Assembly: GCA_047639615.1 (NCBI GenBank)
Contig: JBLIOL010000080.1
Coordinates: 1-17,512 of the forward strand
DNA length: 17,512 nt
Direction: 5' to 3'
Source: CAYWNK01 sp047639615
GTDB taxonomy: Bacteria; Planctomycetota; UBA1135; GCA-002686595
Shown here: positions 1-7,082 of the stretch, one piece after another
How the letters are laid out: each line of letters opens with the position of its first letter
Position numbering within the stretch: position 1 is the first letter of the stretch
Translations under genes and position numbers: made by a program
The notes under the pieces: model-generated
Told to the model about the DNA's origin: nothing
The model's database searches: none
The model's input: only the letters and a program-made list of their open reading frames with translations

Positions 1-193
1 CGAACAGGCCGTTAAAGAACAGCGGCCTAGGGATCGGTTTCCTCAGATCGTCCGGCAGGGCGACAGGACCGTCTCCAAGTGGTGACTAATGGGCGGTTCT
101 GGCAACGCAGCCAGGCAATTTGTGGGGCCCGAGCGATAGGTCGCTGTTCTTCAACGGTCTGCTGGCCCATACTGCCGGCGCAGCGACCTACCT

Positions 194-736
194 ATGGCAC
201 CCGAGACTTGGATCCCCATGATGCTTCAGCGCGTCATCCTTCGCGACAAGAGCGACAGGCAGTGGATCTATCTCAAGGAACAGGAGGGCGAGCGCGGCTT
301 TCCGATCCTGATCGGCACGCCCGAAGCCCTCGAGATTCACCGGGTCGCCACCGCCTCGGCCACCGAGCGCCCGCTGACCCACGCCCTCACCCACGGCGTC
401 ATCGAAGCCATGGGCGGCGAGCTGGAGCGCGTCGACATCGTCGACCTACGCAACAACACCTTCTACGCCCAACTCGTGCTGCGTAATCCCGCCGGCGATA
501 TGGCCATGGTCGATGCCCGCCCCAGCGATGCGCTGGCCCTGGGCCTGCGCGCGGGCTGTCCGATTCGGGTGGCAGAGTCTGTGCTCGAGCAGGTACGCAC
601 GGACAAGCAGACAGGCGATCCTCTCCCAGACAGCCCGCCCGAGAGCCTGACCAGCGAAATGCCCGAAATGCCCGAAGAGCCCGAAGAGCCGAACGAGCCT
701 CAAACGCCGCCGGACCCGGGCCCCCCGACCGAGTAG
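194..736 (+). CDS. Bifunctional nuclease (DUF151/BNase) family protein
   Basis: The DUF151 domain spans about residues 10-135 and is complete. It starts with LQRVILRDKSDRQWIYLKEQ, continues with FPILIGTPEALEIHR, RPLTHALTHGVI and NNTFYAQLVLR, and has the family signature VDARPSDALALGLRAGCPI. Plant and bacterial members have been described as having RNase and DNase activity, but most bacterial members are uncharacterised, so substrate and role are open. The last 40 residues form an acidic, Pro/Glu-rich tail with short MPE/EPE/EPN repeats, which is longer than usual and probably disordered. The start is uncertain: ATG at 194 gives the longest form, but the family normally begins at the Met-Met pair encoded at 218 and 221. 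None of these has a clear Shine-Dalgarno. It appears to be a single-gene unit with no functional link to its neighbours. Confidence 0.85.
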   Translation: MAPETWIPMMLQRVILRDKSDRQWIYLKEQEGERGFPILIGTPEALEIHRVATASATERPLTHALTHGVIEAMGGELERVDIVDLRNNTFYAQLVLRNPAGDMAMVDARPSDALALGLRAGCPIRVAESVLEQVRTDKQTGDPLPDSPPESLTSEMPEMPEEPEEPNEPQTPPDPGPPTE

Positions 737-784
737 TCGGTGAGTCGCACAAAGGTGCGCTCGGGCGGAGGGGCTAGGTCGGAA

Positions 785-853
785 CCAACGGCGCCCAACG
801 GCGCCCAACGGCAGGCCGACGGCAGGCCGACGACAGGCCCAACGGCAGGCCGG
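785..853. repeat. Short tandem repeat, 10-12 bp CAACGGC units
   Basis: Six consecutive units of 10-12 bp follow the pattern CAACGGCGCC, CAACGGCGCC, CAACGGCAGGC, CGACGGCAGGC, CGACGACAGGCC, CAACGGCAGGC. The array begins 48 bases after the stop of the DUF151 gene and runs into the left arm of the inverted repeat that follows. It looks like slippage-generated non-coding DNA; no spacer structure suggests CRISPR. Confidence 0.7.
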
Positions 854-950
854 AGGCTGGCGATGGAAGGGTCGGGGTTGCTGTGGAGTGGCAGGGCGGT
901 CCATTGGTGCTGAGGCCCGGACGCTGCGGAGCCGGCCTCTGGCCCGGGGG
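849..950. repeat. Inverted repeat, left arm (about 100 bp, diverged)
   Basis: This arm is an imperfect reverse complement of 1118-1217. The core at 927-943 (CGGAGCCGGCCTCTGGC) matches 1125-1141 exactly in inverted orientation. Smaller matches flank it: GGCTGGCGATGG near the outer end, GGTCC/TTGTCC, GCTGA and CGGACGC. The two arms also give similar hypothetical translations (a QRPAP motif and a downstream P-rich stretch) in opposite frames, which simply reflects the duplication. The whole 737-1265 interval has no convincing gene; it holds the tandem repeat and these arms. Confidence 0.6.
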
Positions 951-1117
951 CTCAGCAAGGTAGGGTGAAGGCGAACCGGCACATGTAGCGCAGTTCGCCA
1001 CTCGCTCAGGCGGAGAAGGTTTGCTGCCGAATCGAGATCCACACTCGGACCAATTCAAACGGAGTGGCCGGTCGTCATGCTTTGCTGGCTCTCTGCCCAG
1101 CCCAGAGCTGCCCTGCG

Positions 1118-1217
1118 CCCCCCCGCCAGAGGCCGGCTCCGGCGCGTCCGAGCATCAGCTCCAGCGGACAACCCACACTCTCCGCTCCCCTCCTCCCCCC
1201 ATCGCCAGCCCCCCGGC
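1118..1217. repeat. Inverted repeat, right arm (about 100 bp, diverged)
   Basis: This is the partner of 849-950. The exact 17-bp core lies at 1125-1141, and outer similarity extends to ATCGCCAGCC at 1201-1210. The arms are separated by about 170 bases that I could not align to each other. The arms differ by many substitutions, so the duplication is old or the element is a family of diverged intergenic repeats. No transposase or target-site duplication is visible. Confidence 0.6.
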
Positions 1218-1265
1218 TTGCGGCCGGGCGCCGTCGGCTCCTAGTGCCTCTCGCTACCAATGAGA

Positions 1266-1303
1266 ATCCCGCTCACCTGTTCCGTGAAACAGATGAGCGG
1301 GAT
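1266..1303 (-). terminator. Hairpin terminator for the peptidase unit
   Basis: A 10-bp perfect stem (ATCCCGCTCA at 1266-1275 with TGAGCGGGAT at 1294-1303) continues, after one C/A mismatch, into CTGTT/AACAG around a short loop. It lies 21 bases beyond the stop of the 35-residue ORF on the minus strand. The minus-strand tail after the stem is TCTCATTGG, so there is no real U-tract, and termination efficiency is uncertain. As the stem is symmetric it could also stop transcription coming from the DUF151 gene. Confidence 0.6.
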
Positions 1304-1324
1304 GCAGGAGGCCGGGCCCAGCGC

Positions 1325-1432
1325 TCAAGCCATGCCGAGCTTGATCAGCAGGAAGAGCGAGGCGGCGAGCACGGCAATGCCCACTGCGAGGGTCGTGACT
1401 AGGGAGAGAATTCCGTGGTGTTCTTGAATCAT
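1325..1432 (-). CDS. Small single-pass membrane peptide, 35 residues
   Basis: On the minus strand an ATG at 1432 opens a 35-codon frame ending in TGA. The peptide starts MIQEHHGILSLV, then has a hydrophobic run of about 22 residues (LVTTLAVGIAVLAASLFLLI, residues 11-30) and ends KLGMA, a typical small membrane protein. A perfect Shine-Dalgarno GAGGAGG (plus-strand 1439-1445) lies 6 bases before the ATG, a stronger site than most genes in this window have. It is 77 bases downstream of the M28 peptidase in the same direction and is followed by a strong terminator hairpin, so it is probably the second gene of that unit. Family and function are unknown; a role next to the exported peptidase is only an inference from position. 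Confidence 0.6.
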   Translation of the reverse strand: MIQEHHGILSLVTTLAVGIAVLAASLFLLIKLGMA

Positions 1433-1456
1433 GGCAAACCTCCTCGGGCTTGGGTT

Positions 1457-1496
1457 GCAGGACCTCTACGGGCTTCAATACTCCCGTAGGGCCTGC
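1457..1496 (-). other. Intercistronic hairpin between peptidase and small ORF
   Basis: GCAGG (1457-1461) and CTACGGG (1466-1472) pair with CCCGTAG (1483-1489) and CCTGC (1492-1496) around a 10-base loop. The two stem blocks are separated by a small internal bulge. It sits just after the peptidase stop and before the Shine-Dalgarno of the 35-residue ORF. It may be an attenuator, an mRNA-stability element or a partial terminator. Confidence 0.45.
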
Positions 1497-1509
1497 CCAT
1501 TCAATCGAA

Positions 1510-3351
1510 CTACTCGCCCTTGGAGTCCCCTTTTGGGAGGTCGGATTTGCGCTTGGCGGTGAAGAGCATGTTCTCGCCGATTTTGCCGGAGAGGGTGCCG
1601 TCATCGCGCAGCTCGACGCCGAAGGACATGGCCCCGTAGGACTCGGACTCGTAGACGAAACTAGCCTTCTTGCTCTCGGCGTCCCACTTGCCTTTCGTGA
1701 TCGCACCGGAGCCGCCGGAGGAGCTGTAGGAGCCGCTCATAGTGCCGCCCTCGCCAGCGGCCATGGTCAGCTTGAAGGTCCAGCCTTGCTCGGTGAAGGT
1801 GCCGTCCCAAACGCCGTTGATGGGCGCAGCGACAACCTTGAAGCTCGCGTCGATGGCCGGGCCATCGGCAACGGCCGGCGCCTCAGCTTCGACCGGCTCT
1901 TCGGGGCGCACGTAACGCGGTAAAAGCGTGTCCGCCATGGCCAGGTTGTAGGCGGTCACGGCCGAGCAGGCCGACGACTGCACCAGGTACTCCTCCACCG
2001 CGTAACGCGGGGTATCGTTCTGGGTGTGCCACACGAAGCGGTAGTTCTTGCCCTCGGAGCCGCCCTTGCCCTTCTCGATCCAGAAGAAGCCGGGTACGCC
2101 GGCGCGGTTGAAGGAAGCGTGGTCGGAGCTGCCGCCACGCGGCATGGCGTCCTGCACGTTGTGATCGATGGGCAGGTCGGGGAAGGCGGCGCGCACCGGA
2201 TCGACGGCAGCATCGAGCATCGGCAGCATCTCGGCCACGCAGGCCAGTCCACCCTGGTAGTTGGTGCCGCCATCATCGACGAAGCAGACCGAGATTTTGG
2301 AGAGCTCTTCTTCGCTCAGGCTCGCAACGTAACCCTTGGAACCGAGGAGGCCTTGCTCCTCGCCGGTCCACAGGCAGAAACGAATGGTACGACGCGGTTT
2401 GACGTCGGCGGCCATCAGCAGGCGCGCGGCCTCGATCATGACCGAGGAGCCAGTGCCGTTGTCTTGGGTGCCCATGGAGCCCGGACCGTTCCAGGAATCC
2501 AAGTGTGCGGAGAGGATCACAACCTCGTCCGGGAACTCAGTGCCGCGGATCTCGGCGATGGTGTTGAAGACCGGGATTGGGCCCGGGTTGAAGAAGTGGG
2601 CCAGGTCGGCTTCAACGGTCACGTCTTCGTTGTCGGAGAGCCGGCTGTTGATGGCGTCGTAGTCGCTACGGCGGATGCTGATGTTCACATCCGTGGGCAG
2701 GGTCTCCATGCTGAGGTCACGCCAGCCGCGCAGGCCGCCGGTGGTGACTTGATCGTTGCGGCTGGCGGTGATGCGACCGGCCAGGTCGTATTCGGCAACC
2801 GCAGCGGCGATCTGCTCGCGCAGCTCGCGGGCGGCCTTGGCGGCGTCGTCCTCATCGCGCGAGCGGCGGAAGCGGCGGCTCTTGGAGAGCAGCCAAGCCC
2901 CGTCCAGCTTGTCGCGCACAGAGTCAAGCTCTTCGAAGGTCTCGGGCATCTTGACCACGAGGCCGCTCAGCGGGCCGTCGGTGCCGGCGGCCCAAGCCTG
3001 GGTGGTGAACTCGAACTCGCGCTCGAGCGGCGCGGTCATGCGCAGGCTCGAGGGGCCGCGGTCGAAGCCCACGGGGATTTCGCCCCAATTGTGGAGGTGC
3101 GCATCGGTCAGGCCGTACTCCTGGAACTTGCCGCGAGCCCAGGTGTTGGCGCGGTAGACGCCGGAGGATCCGGTCAGGCGCGGGCCGATCTCTTCCGAAA
3201 TATAGAGCAGGGTGTCCCAGACCTGTGAGCGTTGCTTGGCCTCTTCGAGGATGCGGTCGACGACTTCCGGATCCCCCTGGGACAGGGCGGAATTCGAGAG
3301 GCTGGCGGCGCCGAGGCCGAGGGCCAGGGCGAAGGAGAGATTGCGCTTCAT
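1510..3351 (-). CDS. Secreted M28-family zinc metallopeptidase (aminopeptidase-like)
   Basis: The 613-residue product is a co-catalytic di-zinc peptidase of clan MH, expected to trim N-terminal residues from peptides outside the cytoplasm. A Sec signal peptide covers residues 1-25 (MKRNLSFALALGLGAASLSN, cut near SALSQ). A PA-like inserted domain lies at about 120-260 (VNISIRRSDYDAINSRL). The M28 catalytic set is intact: H283 and D285 in AHLDSW, D297 in QDNGTG, E331-E332 in TGEEQGLLGS, D359 or D360 in VDDGG, SDHASF at 409-414, and H442 in WHTQNDT. After a Pro/Glu/Ala linker (about 483-500), a C-terminal beta-rich domain (about 508-600, INGVWDGTF ... GTLSGKI ... FTAKRK) looks lipocalin-like and is extra to the peptidase core. 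No Shine-Dalgarno is visible at the ATG. A 35-residue membrane peptide follows in the same direction. The substrate is unknown. Confidence 0.93.
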   Translation of the reverse strand: MKRNLSFALALGLGAASLSNSALSQGDPEVVDRILEEAKQRSQVWDTLLYISEEIGPRLTGSSGVYRANTWARGKFQEYGLTDAHLHNWGEIPVGFDRGPSSLRMTAPLEREFEFTTQAWAAGTDGPLSGLVVKMPETFEELDSVRDKLDGAWLLSKSRRFRRSRDEDDAAKAARELREQIAAAVAEYDLAGRITASRNDQVTTGGLRGWRDLSMETLPTDVNISIRRSDYDAINSRLSDNEDVTVEADLAHFFNPGPIPVFNTIAEIRGTEFPDEVVILSAHLDSWNGPGSMGTQDNGTGSSVMIEAARLLMAADVKPRRTIRFCLWTGEEQGLLGSKGYVASLSEEELSKISVCFVDDGGTNYQGGLACVAEMLPMLDAAVDPVRAAFPDLPIDHNVQDAMPRGGSSDHASFNRAGVPGFFWIEKGKGGSEGKNYRFVWHTQNDTPRYAVEEYLVQSSACSAVTAYNLAMADTLLPRYVRPEEPVEAEAPAVADGPAIDASFKVVAAPINGVWDGTFTEQGWTFKLTMAAGEGGTMSGSYSSSGGSGAITKGKWDAESKKASFVYESESYGAMSFGVELRDDGTLSGKIGENMLFTAKRKSDLPKGDSKGE

Positions 3352-3452
3352 GACTGGGGTGCTGGGAATGAGTCGGGGAAGGATGGCCTAGCTTAACGGC
3401 AGCGGCCGAGACTGGCCCTGGGCTACAGGACCCGTACGGCGCCGGTCGACCA

Positions 3453-3501
3453 AGAAAGCTGCTCGTCCAGACCCGCCAGAGGGCCTGGGCGGCAGCTTTC
3501 T
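3453..3501. other. Long two-part hairpin in divergent intergenic region
   Basis: Perfect 10-bp outer arms AGAAAGCTGC (3453-3462) and GCAGCTTTCT (3492-3501) enclose an inner stem CCAGACCC/GGGCCTGG (3467-3474 with 3481-3488, one mismatch) and a 6-base loop. It lies between the divergent peptidase and glycosyltransferase genes, 73 bases before the glycosyltransferase ATG. There is no T-run on either side, so a regulatory 5'-leader structure or protein site is as likely as a terminator. Confidence 0.45.
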
Positions 3502-3574
3502 GGGGTTCGGCTGTGGCCTATCCCCTTGCAGACTGCGAGCCTAGCGTTGCCGGCCAAGCCGCCCTCCCCACCTG

Positions 3575-5407
3575 ATGACCCCCCAAGCCCCTCTCCGCCG
3601 CGGGCGCGCCTGGCTCGGCCTGGTGCTGCTCGTGCTGCTGCCCCTGGGCCTGCGGCTGGGCGCCGCCAACCACGGCTTCCCCGCCAACCACGTGCCCGAC
3701 ACGCACATGGTGCGCAACGCCCTGGGCATGGCGAAGGACAAGCACCCGGTGCCCCAGGTAGGCCAGTACTCGACCTACCCGAACCTGTTGCCCTATGCGC
3801 TGCTGCCGGTCTTCGGCGCGCAGTACGCCTTGGGTCGCGCGCGCGGCGCGTGGTCCAATTCCGAGGAGTTCGCCCAGGTGGTCGCCCGCGAGCCCTGGCG
3901 CGTGCACCTGCCGGCGCGCTGGTTGGTGGCCCTGCTCGGATCGCTCGCCGCCTGGTTCACCTACCGCGGCCTGCGCACCGCCGGTCTGGAATCCGGCGCC
4001 TGGTTTGGCGCCTACTTGGTGGGCACCTGCTTGCTGCACCTACACCTCTCCACCCACGAGCGACCCTGGGCGCCTCTGGCCAGCTTCACCGCCCTCGCGG
4101 CCTGGCCAGCCGCCGCCTACGTGCGTGATGGGCACGCGCGGCAGCTACTGCTCTCGGGGCTCGCGGCCGCCCTGGCCTACTCCTCGCACCAGGCTGGATT
4201 GATCGCTCTCGGCATGACGGGACTAGCTTGGTTCTGGGGCCCGATCGGCTGGAGTGGCGCTGAGCTCAAACGCCGTCTAGGCCTAGGCTTCGGGACAGTA
4301 GCAGCCTTCTTCGCCCTGGCCCTGATCGTCGGTCACCCCTATCTCTTGCTGCACGGATCGACCGCTGGGGAGAGCGTCATCGGCGCGGACTTCCTGGCCG
4401 ATCACTGGCACGTGACCATCGGCGGCATGCCGATCATTCTCGAGCCCAACCTCGCCACCCTGGGCAAGCTACTGCCGGCCATCCTGGGCTACGACCCGGT
4501 CCTGGTGCTGCTCGGTCTCGCCGGACTCGTGCCCGCCCTGCGCGCGCGCCAGACCAGGCCAGCCGCGGCCTTCGCCGCCCTGGCCGGAGCATTCTTCCTG
4601 TTGGGCCAGAGCGACCACGTGCGCTACCTCTTGCCGGCCACCGTGCTGCTGGCTTGGCCCGCCGCCTTGGCCGCCCAATCCATCTGGGAGCGCCCCGCCG
4701 GCAAGCCGATCCTATTGGTCGTGCTCGCCTTGCCCCTGGTGCAAGCCACGCGCCTGGTCTGGGTCCTGCGCCAGGACGACACGCGCGTGGCCATCCGCGA
4801 GGAGCTCGAGCGCTTCCTGCCCGGCGCGCGCCTGGCGGTGGATGTGTCCGGCCCCGACCTGCCCCTCAACCGCGCCTCCCTCGAACGGCTGAGCGAATTC
4901 CGCGAGCTAGGCACCCGCGAGCGCATGCGCTTGATGCTCTACGAGGCGGACATGGATCCGGGGGGCGACACCCTCGGCCAGGCCTGGGACGCCATCTACC
5001 TCTCGGACCTGTTCGAGTTCGAATACCGCTACGGCGCCTCCTGGCCCCGGCCGGAAGTGCTCGAGCGCCATGGAGCGAATCCTCGTGAGGTGTTGGCCGA
5101 CCTGGGCGTGACCCACCTGCTGCTGGTGGACAAGACCCCGGACGACGGACAGCCGCCGCTCCTGATCCTGGACGAGCCTGCGGACCAGACCCCCGATCTA
5201 GACCAAGCCCAACACGCGGGCGGCGTGCGCCCGAAGATGCCGGCCGTGCCTGTCCCCCCGCGCGCCCTACTGACCCAGCTGCCCACCGCCACCGGCGGCA
5301 GCAGCCTGCGCGCCCAGCTGCCCACGGAGATGGACTTCGCCCTGTTCGACATTTGGCGCGTGAATCGTCCCGGTCCGAGCCTCCGCCTGTATCGCTTCGT
5401 GCCGTAA
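3575..5407 (+). CDS. GT39/PMT-like membrane glycosyltransferase
   Basis: The 610-residue product looks like a GT-C fold glycosyltransferase that would take a sugar from a polyprenyl-phosphate donor on the outer face of the cytoplasmic membrane. The first helix is at about 12-30. It is followed by a periplasmic loop with VPDTHMVRNAL, where D42 is the candidate catalytic Asp, and by YSTYPNLLPYALLPVF (65-80), which matches the 'YPPL..Y' loop of this fold. About nine further hydrophobic segments run to residue 397, including LSTHERPWAPLASFTALAAW (158-177), the usual helix after the second loop. From about 400 on there is a soluble C-terminal region (VAIREELERFLPGARLAVDV...) of the kind found in PMT_2-like proteins. 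A methyltransferase follows after 30 bases, suggesting a shared glycan or lipid-glycan pathway. Acceptor and donor cannot be told from sequence. The ATG has no obvious Shine-Dalgarno. Confidence 0.84.
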   Translation: MTPQAPLRRGRAWLGLVLLVLLPLGLRLGAANHGFPANHVPDTHMVRNALGMAKDKHPVPQVGQYSTYPNLLPYALLPVFGAQYALGRARGAWSNSEEFAQVVAREPWRVHLPARWLVALLGSLAAWFTYRGLRTAGLESGAWFGAYLVGTCLLHLHLSTHERPWAPLASFTALAAWPAAAYVRDGHARQLLLSGLAAALAYSSHQAGLIALGMTGLAWFWGPIGWSGAELKRRLGLGFGTVAAFFALALIVGHPYLLLHGSTAGESVIGADFLADHWHVTIGGMPIILEPNLATLGKLLPAILGYDPVLVLLGLAGLVPALRARQTRPAAAFAALAGAFFLLGQSDHVRYLLPATVLLAWPAALAAQSIWERPAGKPILLVVLALPLVQATRLVWVLRQDDTRVAIREELERFLPGARLAVDVSGPDLPLNRASLERLSEFRELGTRERMRLMLYEADMDPGGDTLGQAWDAIYLSDLFEFEYRYGASWPRPEVLERHGANPREVLADLGVTHLLLVDKTPDDGQPPLLILDEPADQTPDLDQAQHAGGVRPKMPAVPVPPRALLTQLPTATGGSSLRAQLPTEMDFALFDIWRVNRPGPSLRLYRFVP

Positions 5408-5437
5408 GCCGGCCTCGTTGCTACCCTCGCGCGCCCC

Positions 5438-6253
5438 ATGCCTCTCAAGGGTCCCAAAAGGGTCGGTGCTGTCGTCTATCGCGGCAGCTTCGGCCAACGG
5501 CTAAACGCCTGGCGCAAGCGCACCCCCTTCAACCCGTATTGGTTGGACTGGAAGCAGCTGCGCCAATCTGTGGAGTCCCTGCGCGAGCATGCCCACGGCA
5601 CCCTGTTGGATGTGGGCGTCTCGGAAGGACCTTACCGGGAGTACTACGCCCCGGCGGTCGAGCGCTACATCGGGCTCGAGTACCCGCCCTCGATTCTCGA
5701 CAAGCAACCGGACCTGTGGAATATCCTCGATCGTGCCAAGCAGTCCGTGGATGTATTCGGGGACGGCAACCAACTGGCCTTCAAGGACGGCGTCTTTGAC
5801 ACCGTGCTCTCCACGGAGGTGCTCGAACACCTGCCCACTCCCGCCACCTGCATCGCAGAGATGGCGCGCGTGCTGAAGCCCGGTGGCAAGCTGCTGCTGA
5901 CCGTGCCCTTCAGCCAGCCCCTGCACGAACTGCCCAACGACTTCTGGCGCTTCACCCCCAGCGCCTTGGCACTGCTTGCGCGCGACGCGGGCCTCGAACC
6001 CCTCAGCGTCGAACCGCGCGGCAATTTCGCCACAGCCCTGGGCGCCATGAGCTCCCAGTGGCTTTTGCGTAGCATCGGCGCCAATCGCCGTCAGTCCGAC
6101 GGTAGCGTGATCCTCTCGCGTTGGCGCAGCACGCTGCTCTTGCCCCTACTGGCGATGATCCAGCTGCTCTTCCACTTGGCGTCGAAGATCACCAACGACA
6201 CCACGGTGGTCCAGGGCTACGCCTTGATCGCGCGCAAGCCCGCGCAGGACTGA
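5438..6253 (+). CDS. Class I SAM-dependent methyltransferase with C-terminal membrane helix
   Basis: The 271-residue product has the Methyltransf_11-type fold. Motif I is LLDVGVSEGPY (56-66), lacking the canonical GxGxG but common in glycan-linked members. The acidic residue after strand 2 is in IGLEYP (E81), and DGNQLAF (109-115) would line the adenine pocket. FDTVLSTEVLEHL (120-132) and VLKPGGKLLLTVPF (145-158) are typical motifs. NDFWRFTPSAL (167-177) is a common substrate-side motif in methyltransferases near sugar-transfer genes. A hydrophobic stretch TLLLPLLAMIQLLFHLASKI near the C-terminus suggests membrane attachment. It starts 30 bases after the GT39-like gene and is probably co-transcribed with it. 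The target is unknown. Confidence 0.9.
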   Translation: MPLKGPKRVGAVVYRGSFGQRLNAWRKRTPFNPYWLDWKQLRQSVESLREHAHGTLLDVGVSEGPYREYYAPAVERYIGLEYPPSILDKQPDLWNILDRAKQSVDVFGDGNQLAFKDGVFDTVLSTEVLEHLPTPATCIAEMARVLKPGGKLLLTVPFSQPLHELPNDFWRFTPSALALLARDAGLEPLSVEPRGNFATALGAMSSQWLLRSIGANRRQSDGSVILSRWRSTLLLPLLAMIQLLFHLASKITNDTTVVQGYALIARKPAQD

Positions 6254-6254
6254 G

Positions 6255-6413
6255 GTTCGCCGGAATGCTGCCGGCCAGTTCGCAGACGCGACGCCAGTAC
6301 TCCTCATGCTCGATCCCTAATAGGGCCGAGGCGATGACTCCCGCCTCCGCGCCTATGGCATATCCCTACGCGAAGCCCATGACTTCGTACACGGCATGCT
6401 CAACCAAGCTGCC
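6255..6413 (-). pseudogene. Possible gene remnant with in-frame stop
   Basis: Read on the minus strand in the frame of the TetR gene, just past its stop, this stretch gives a protein-like string. HAVYEVMGFA is interrupted by TAG and continues GYAIGAEAGVIASALLGIEH and then YWRRVCELAGSIPAN. The codons end mostly in G or C, as in real genes here, and the helical amphipathic pattern looks natural. There is no start codon after the stop and no Shine-Dalgarno, and the frame runs into the antisense of the methyltransferase. It may be the decayed tail of a gene or chance in GC-rich DNA. Confidence 0.22.
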
Positions 6414-6416
6414 TGA

Positions 6417-7082
6417 TCACGGCAAAGCGCGGATGTACTCCAACCCACCCAAGATCAGCTCGAGGCCGAACTCGAAGTCCTGCAGCCCGTAGTGCTCCCC
6501 ATCGGCGACCTGCTGGGTCAGAGCACGCAGGTAGGGATAGATTTCACCGTCCAACATGGGCAGGTACGCTTGGGCCACGTCGGCGTATTCGGAAGCCTCG
6601 ATCGGGAAGTTCAGCTCCAGCATGGTGAAGCCGTAGATGTGGCTATCGATGGCATTCCAAGCCCGATCCGCTTGCTGGTACGAGAAGCCTGCCTCGCGCA
6701 AGCACCCAATTGTCGCGTCCACATAACGCAGCATGCCCGGCCCGATGTTCACCCGGGACACGATCAGGTGAGACACCCAAGTGTGTTCCAGCAGCACCCT
6801 GTGAGCGGACCGGGCCCTGACACGCATGGCGTCCATCCAGTCGTCCTCGGTTCCGGGCAACTCAATCTTCGCCACCACGATGTCCGTCATGCCATCGAGC
6901 ACATCGTCCTTGTTCTTGACGTGGTTGTAGAGCGACATGGCCTCCACCCCCAGCCCGTGCGCGAGCTTGCGCATGGACAGCGCGTCGATTCCGCCACTGT
7001 CCGCCAGCTCGATTGCCGCCCGCAAGACCCGCTCGCGCGTCAGGGGCAGCCGCTCCTCCTTCGACTCATCCCTAGCGACCAT
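6417..7082 (-). CDS. TetR family transcriptional regulator
   Basis: The 221-residue regulator has an N-terminal TetR DNA-binding domain. The helix-turn-helix covers about residues 15-60 (RERVLRAAIELADSGGIDAL, SMRKLAHGLGVEAMSLYNHV, KNKDDVLDGM), followed by an all-helical ligand and dimer domain like that of TetR_C proteins (YQQADRAWNAIDSHIYGF, FEFGLELILGGLEYIRALP). I chose the ATG at 7082 rather than the longer upstream frame because it gives a standard N-terminus. It is also preceded by the Shine-Dalgarno GGAGGAG (plus-strand 7087-7093), and it overlaps the end of the oxidoreductase gene by 11 bases, a classic translationally coupled pair. It is expected to repress its own operon through the palindrome at 8143-8176. 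The ligand is unknown, probably an electrophile or the substrate of the partner enzyme. Confidence 0.9.
   Translation of the reverse strand: MVARDESKEERLPLTRERVLRAAIELADSGGIDALSMRKLAHGLGVEAMSLYNHVKNKDDVLDGMTDIVVAKIELPGTEDDWMDAMRVRARSAHRVLLEHTWVSHLIVSRVNIGPGMLRYVDATIGCLREAGFSYQQADRAWNAIDSHIYGFTMLELNFPIEASEYADVAQAYLPMLDGEIYPYLRALTQQVADGEHYGLQDFEFGLELILGGLEYIRALP

Noticed and set aside
79..486. Plus-strand ORF overlapping the DUF151 gene
   Set aside because: It is out of frame with the well-supported DUF151 domain, and its product is a typical Arg/His/Pro-rich shadow.
785..853. Tandem CAACGGC units as a possible CRISPR fragment
   Set aside because: The units abut without spacers, are only 10-12 bp long, and no cas genes are present.
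774..1402. Two small ORFs on opposite strands (774-1058 minus and 1064-1402 plus) with similar products
   Set aside because: The similarity comes from the inverted DNA repeat. Neither has a Shine-Dalgarno, the products are Pro/Arg/Ala-rich, and the second runs over the terminator hairpin and the antisense of the 35-residue ORF.
2026..3228. A 400-codon plus-strand open frame
   Set aside because: It is antisense to the M28 peptidase, which has every catalytic residue; the product is low-complexity and shows no domain.
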